Source: an uncultured Clostridia bacterium (GTDB lineage Bacteria > Bacillota > Clostridia > Lachnospirales > Lachnospiraceae). From it: 8,211 bases of DNA. The notes beneath the pieces were generated by a model. It ran no database searches and was not told the origin of the DNA. It worked only from the letters and a program-made list of their open reading frames with translations. The stretch spans positions 1-8,211 of the forward strand of contig CAMODY010000079.1 in NCBI GenBank assembly GCA_946611595.1, read 5' to 3'. Below are positions 7,219 to 8,211 of the stretch, one piece after another; position 1 is the first letter of the stretch; every line of letters begins with the position of its first letter. The position numbers were made by a program, and so were the translations under genes.

Positions 7219-7246
7219 CCTTGCATCGTCTCGCCAGGTTTACAAT
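7211..7246. promoter_or_regulatory. BirA operator (biotin repressor binding site)
   Basis: Two half-sites, TTGTCAACC (7212-7220) and GGTTTACAA (7237-7245), are separated by 16 bases. They form an inverted repeat with one mismatch per 9-base arm, extending one more A/T pair on each side. The right arm is identical to the classical BirA half-site GGTTTACAA and the left differs at one base. It lies 61 bases upstream of a birA gene that encodes a DNA-binding domain, and overlaps that gene's -35. Match and position together make this assignment strong without experiment. Confidence 0.9.
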
Positions 7247-7252
7247 TAACCC

Positions 7253-7283
7253 AAAAAAAGATCTGCTTTCTACAGATCCTTTT
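7253..7283 (-). terminator. Intrinsic terminator of the NAT transcript
   Basis: On the minus strand GATCTG (7273-7278) and CAGATC (7260-7265) form a stem with a 7-base loop (7266-7272). The stem is extended past one mismatch by A-T pairs and followed by seven Ts (7253-7259). It begins 10 bases past the acetyltransferase stop and ends just before the BirA operator, insulating the biotin operon. Confidence 0.85.
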
Positions 7284-7293
7284 ATTGTTATTC

Positions 7294-8088
7294 TTAGCGT
7301 CCGGAATAATCAATTCCAAAATACTCTTTCAGAAGCCCAGGAAACTCTTCTTCTGTATAGTTTCGTTCCTTCTTGCCTTCCGGCGTATCGATTGTAAGCG
7401 TGTTATTCTCAATTGCGGTAAAGCCCTCGTTTGCGTTAATGTTTACAATCCTGTTTTTATGAAAGATTGTATTTCCTGACGCTATCAGATTCATGCAGTT
7501 ACCAACAAAATCAAACGGGAGCATTGCGATCGGAGCAAAGATCACACAGGAGCCTTCATCTCCTTTATTATTGTTCTTCAGCATCTTCCATCCACGTTCC
7601 GTATCTTCGATCCAGTAGGTTTTTCCATTTGCCGTCAGTTTCTCTCCGGTGAACGGAATCGCGCATTCCGGCTTTGGACCTCCAAGGCCCACATCACAAT
7701 AGTAATCCTTTCCATCAAGCGAAACCATAACGCCCCTATGATAAAGCGGCATAAGTGTTCCTACAAAAGGGATGCCAATCCTGGCCATAACGCCAACTGC
7801 ATCATATCCCAGGCCTTTCAGCAGAAGGCAGAACGCTCCGTTTAATTCAAAGCAGAATCCGCCTCTTCTGTTTGTAACAACCTTCTTAAATAAGGCCTCC
7901 GGATCCAGATCTACCGTTCCCCAGTTCTCAGACATAGCAAGATTTTCAAACGGTACTGTTCTTTGATGGCAAACGATCAGCCGGTTTAAATTCTCAAGGC
8001 TTGCTTCCCCATCATATTCTGCTGCAATCCGTTTTAAATAGGCTTCACACTGCTCTTTTGTATATCCTGTGAATTCAAATTCGTACAT
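7294..8088 (-). CDS. nat: Arylamine N-acetyltransferase
   Basis: This enzyme transfers an acetyl group from acetyl-CoA to arylamines, arylhydroxylamines or hydrazines through an acetyl-cysteine intermediate, in the cytoplasm. The 264 residues match bacterial NAT length. The catalytic triad is intact: Cys79 in RGGFCFELN, His117 in YHRGVMV and Asp132 in CDVGLGG. Spacing of 38 and 15 residues equals that of characterised NATs (Cys69, His107, Asp122). PFENL (47-51) is the usual N-terminal motif. Some clade members act in natural product pathways, but nothing here points to one. The ATG directly follows the stop of the upstream aldo/keto reductase (TAA-ATG). AGGTG only three bases away is a poor ribosome site, so translation probably relies on coupling. 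A strong terminator follows. The in vivo substrate is unknown; in gut bacteria NATs can acetylate drugs such as 5-aminosalicylate. Confidence 0.96.
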   Translation of the reverse strand: MYEFEFTGYTKEQCEAYLKRIAAEYDGEASLENLNRLIVCHQRTVPFENLAMSENWGTVDLDPEALFKKVVTNRRGGFCFELNGAFCLLLKGLGYDAVGVMARIGIPFVGTLMPLYHRGVMVSLDGKDYYCDVGLGGPKPECAIPFTGEKLTANGKTYWIEDTERGWKMLKNNNKGDEGSCVIFAPIAMLPFDFVGNCMNLIASGNTIFHKNRIVNINANEGFTAIENNTLTIDTPEGKKERNYTEEEFPGLLKEYFGIDYSGR

Positions 8089-8211
8089 TTACACCTGAAC
8101 CTTTCCAGCTAAAACATCTTTGTAGTCCGCAAGATTTTTACGAAGCAGTGTCGGAATATCAAGTTCATACGGACATCTTGTTTTACATTCTCCGCACTCC
8201 ACACAGTTTTC
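8089..8211 (-). CDS. C-terminal end of a 4Fe-4S aldo/keto reductase (partial)
   Basis: Only the last 40 codons are in the window; the 5' part lies beyond base 8211. The visible peptide opens with ENCVECGECKTRCPYELDIP, a CxxCxxCxxxCP pattern that binds one 4Fe-4S cluster, followed by a short helix and the stop TAA (8089-8091). This matches the C-terminal ferredoxin-like extension of a large clostridial aldo/keto reductase group, where a second cysteine motif lies just upstream. The NADPH-binding barrel cannot be seen, so another Fe-S protein with the same tail remains possible. The stop abuts the acetyltransferase ATG, indicating one operon. The substrate is unknown. Confidence 0.75.
   Translation of the reverse strand, partial: ENCVECGECKTRCPYELDIPTLLRKNLADYKDVLAGKVQV

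Noticed and set aside
1..8211. CRISPR, insertion sequence, prophage, toxin-antitoxin or defence genes
   Set aside because: No repeat arrays, transposase, integrase or paired small genes were seen on either strand; all minus-strand genes are housekeeping or metabolic.

Overview
The window looks like a chromosomal segment from a Gram-positive Clostridia bacterium, most likely Lachnospiraceae. The basis is moderate GC, strong AGGAG/GAGGG-type ribosome binding sites, compact gene spacing, TrkA/TrkH-type potassium uptake, a BioY biotin transporter with a bifunctional BirA, and an aldo/keto reductase with a C-terminal 4Fe-4S domain. The family assignment is inference from protein style, not from a marker gene. 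I see no mobile element, CRISPR array, tRNA, rRNA or phage gene.

Layout. Two plus-strand membrane protein genes (41-1299), overlapping by ATGA, lie at the left end and are unassigned. Everything to their right is on the minus strand. Read in the direction of transcription, from high to low coordinates, this is: the 3' end of a 4Fe-4S aldo/keto reductase (8211-8089, cut by the window edge) joined as TAA-ATG to an arylamine N-acetyltransferase (8088-7294), then an intrinsic terminator (7253-7283); a near-perfect BirA operator (7211-7246) overlapping a sigma-A-type promoter; birA (7150-6173), a DUF1284 cysteine-rich protein (6168-5776) and bioY (5737-5189); proC (5122-4295), which may be read through from the biotin operon or have its own weak promoter; a hairpin (4229-4259); a promoter; then trkA (4163-2805) joined as TAA-ATG to trkH (2804-1326). 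A bidirectional hairpin (1310-1335) separates trkH from the convergent membrane protein pair and includes the trkH stop codon.

How the genes work together. BirA attaches biotin to biotin-dependent carboxylases and, with biotinyl-AMP bound, should repress its own promoter and therefore the downstream biotin importer gene bioY. This makes a self-contained biotin-sensing and salvage unit with no synthesis genes in view. DUF1284, a candidate Fe-S protein, is locked inside this unit. TrkA (cytosolic NAD(H)-binding gate) and TrkH (membrane pore) form one potassium uptake system. ProC makes proline from pyrroline-5-carboxylate; proline and potassium both serve osmotic balance, but the adjacency may be chance.

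Most of the window is conventional. The points worth a second look are the BirA operator/promoter arrangement, the DUF1284 gene between birA and bioY, the acetyltransferase coupled to an Fe-S aldo/keto reductase, and the uncharacterised membrane protein pair. I did not find a clearly new biological system.
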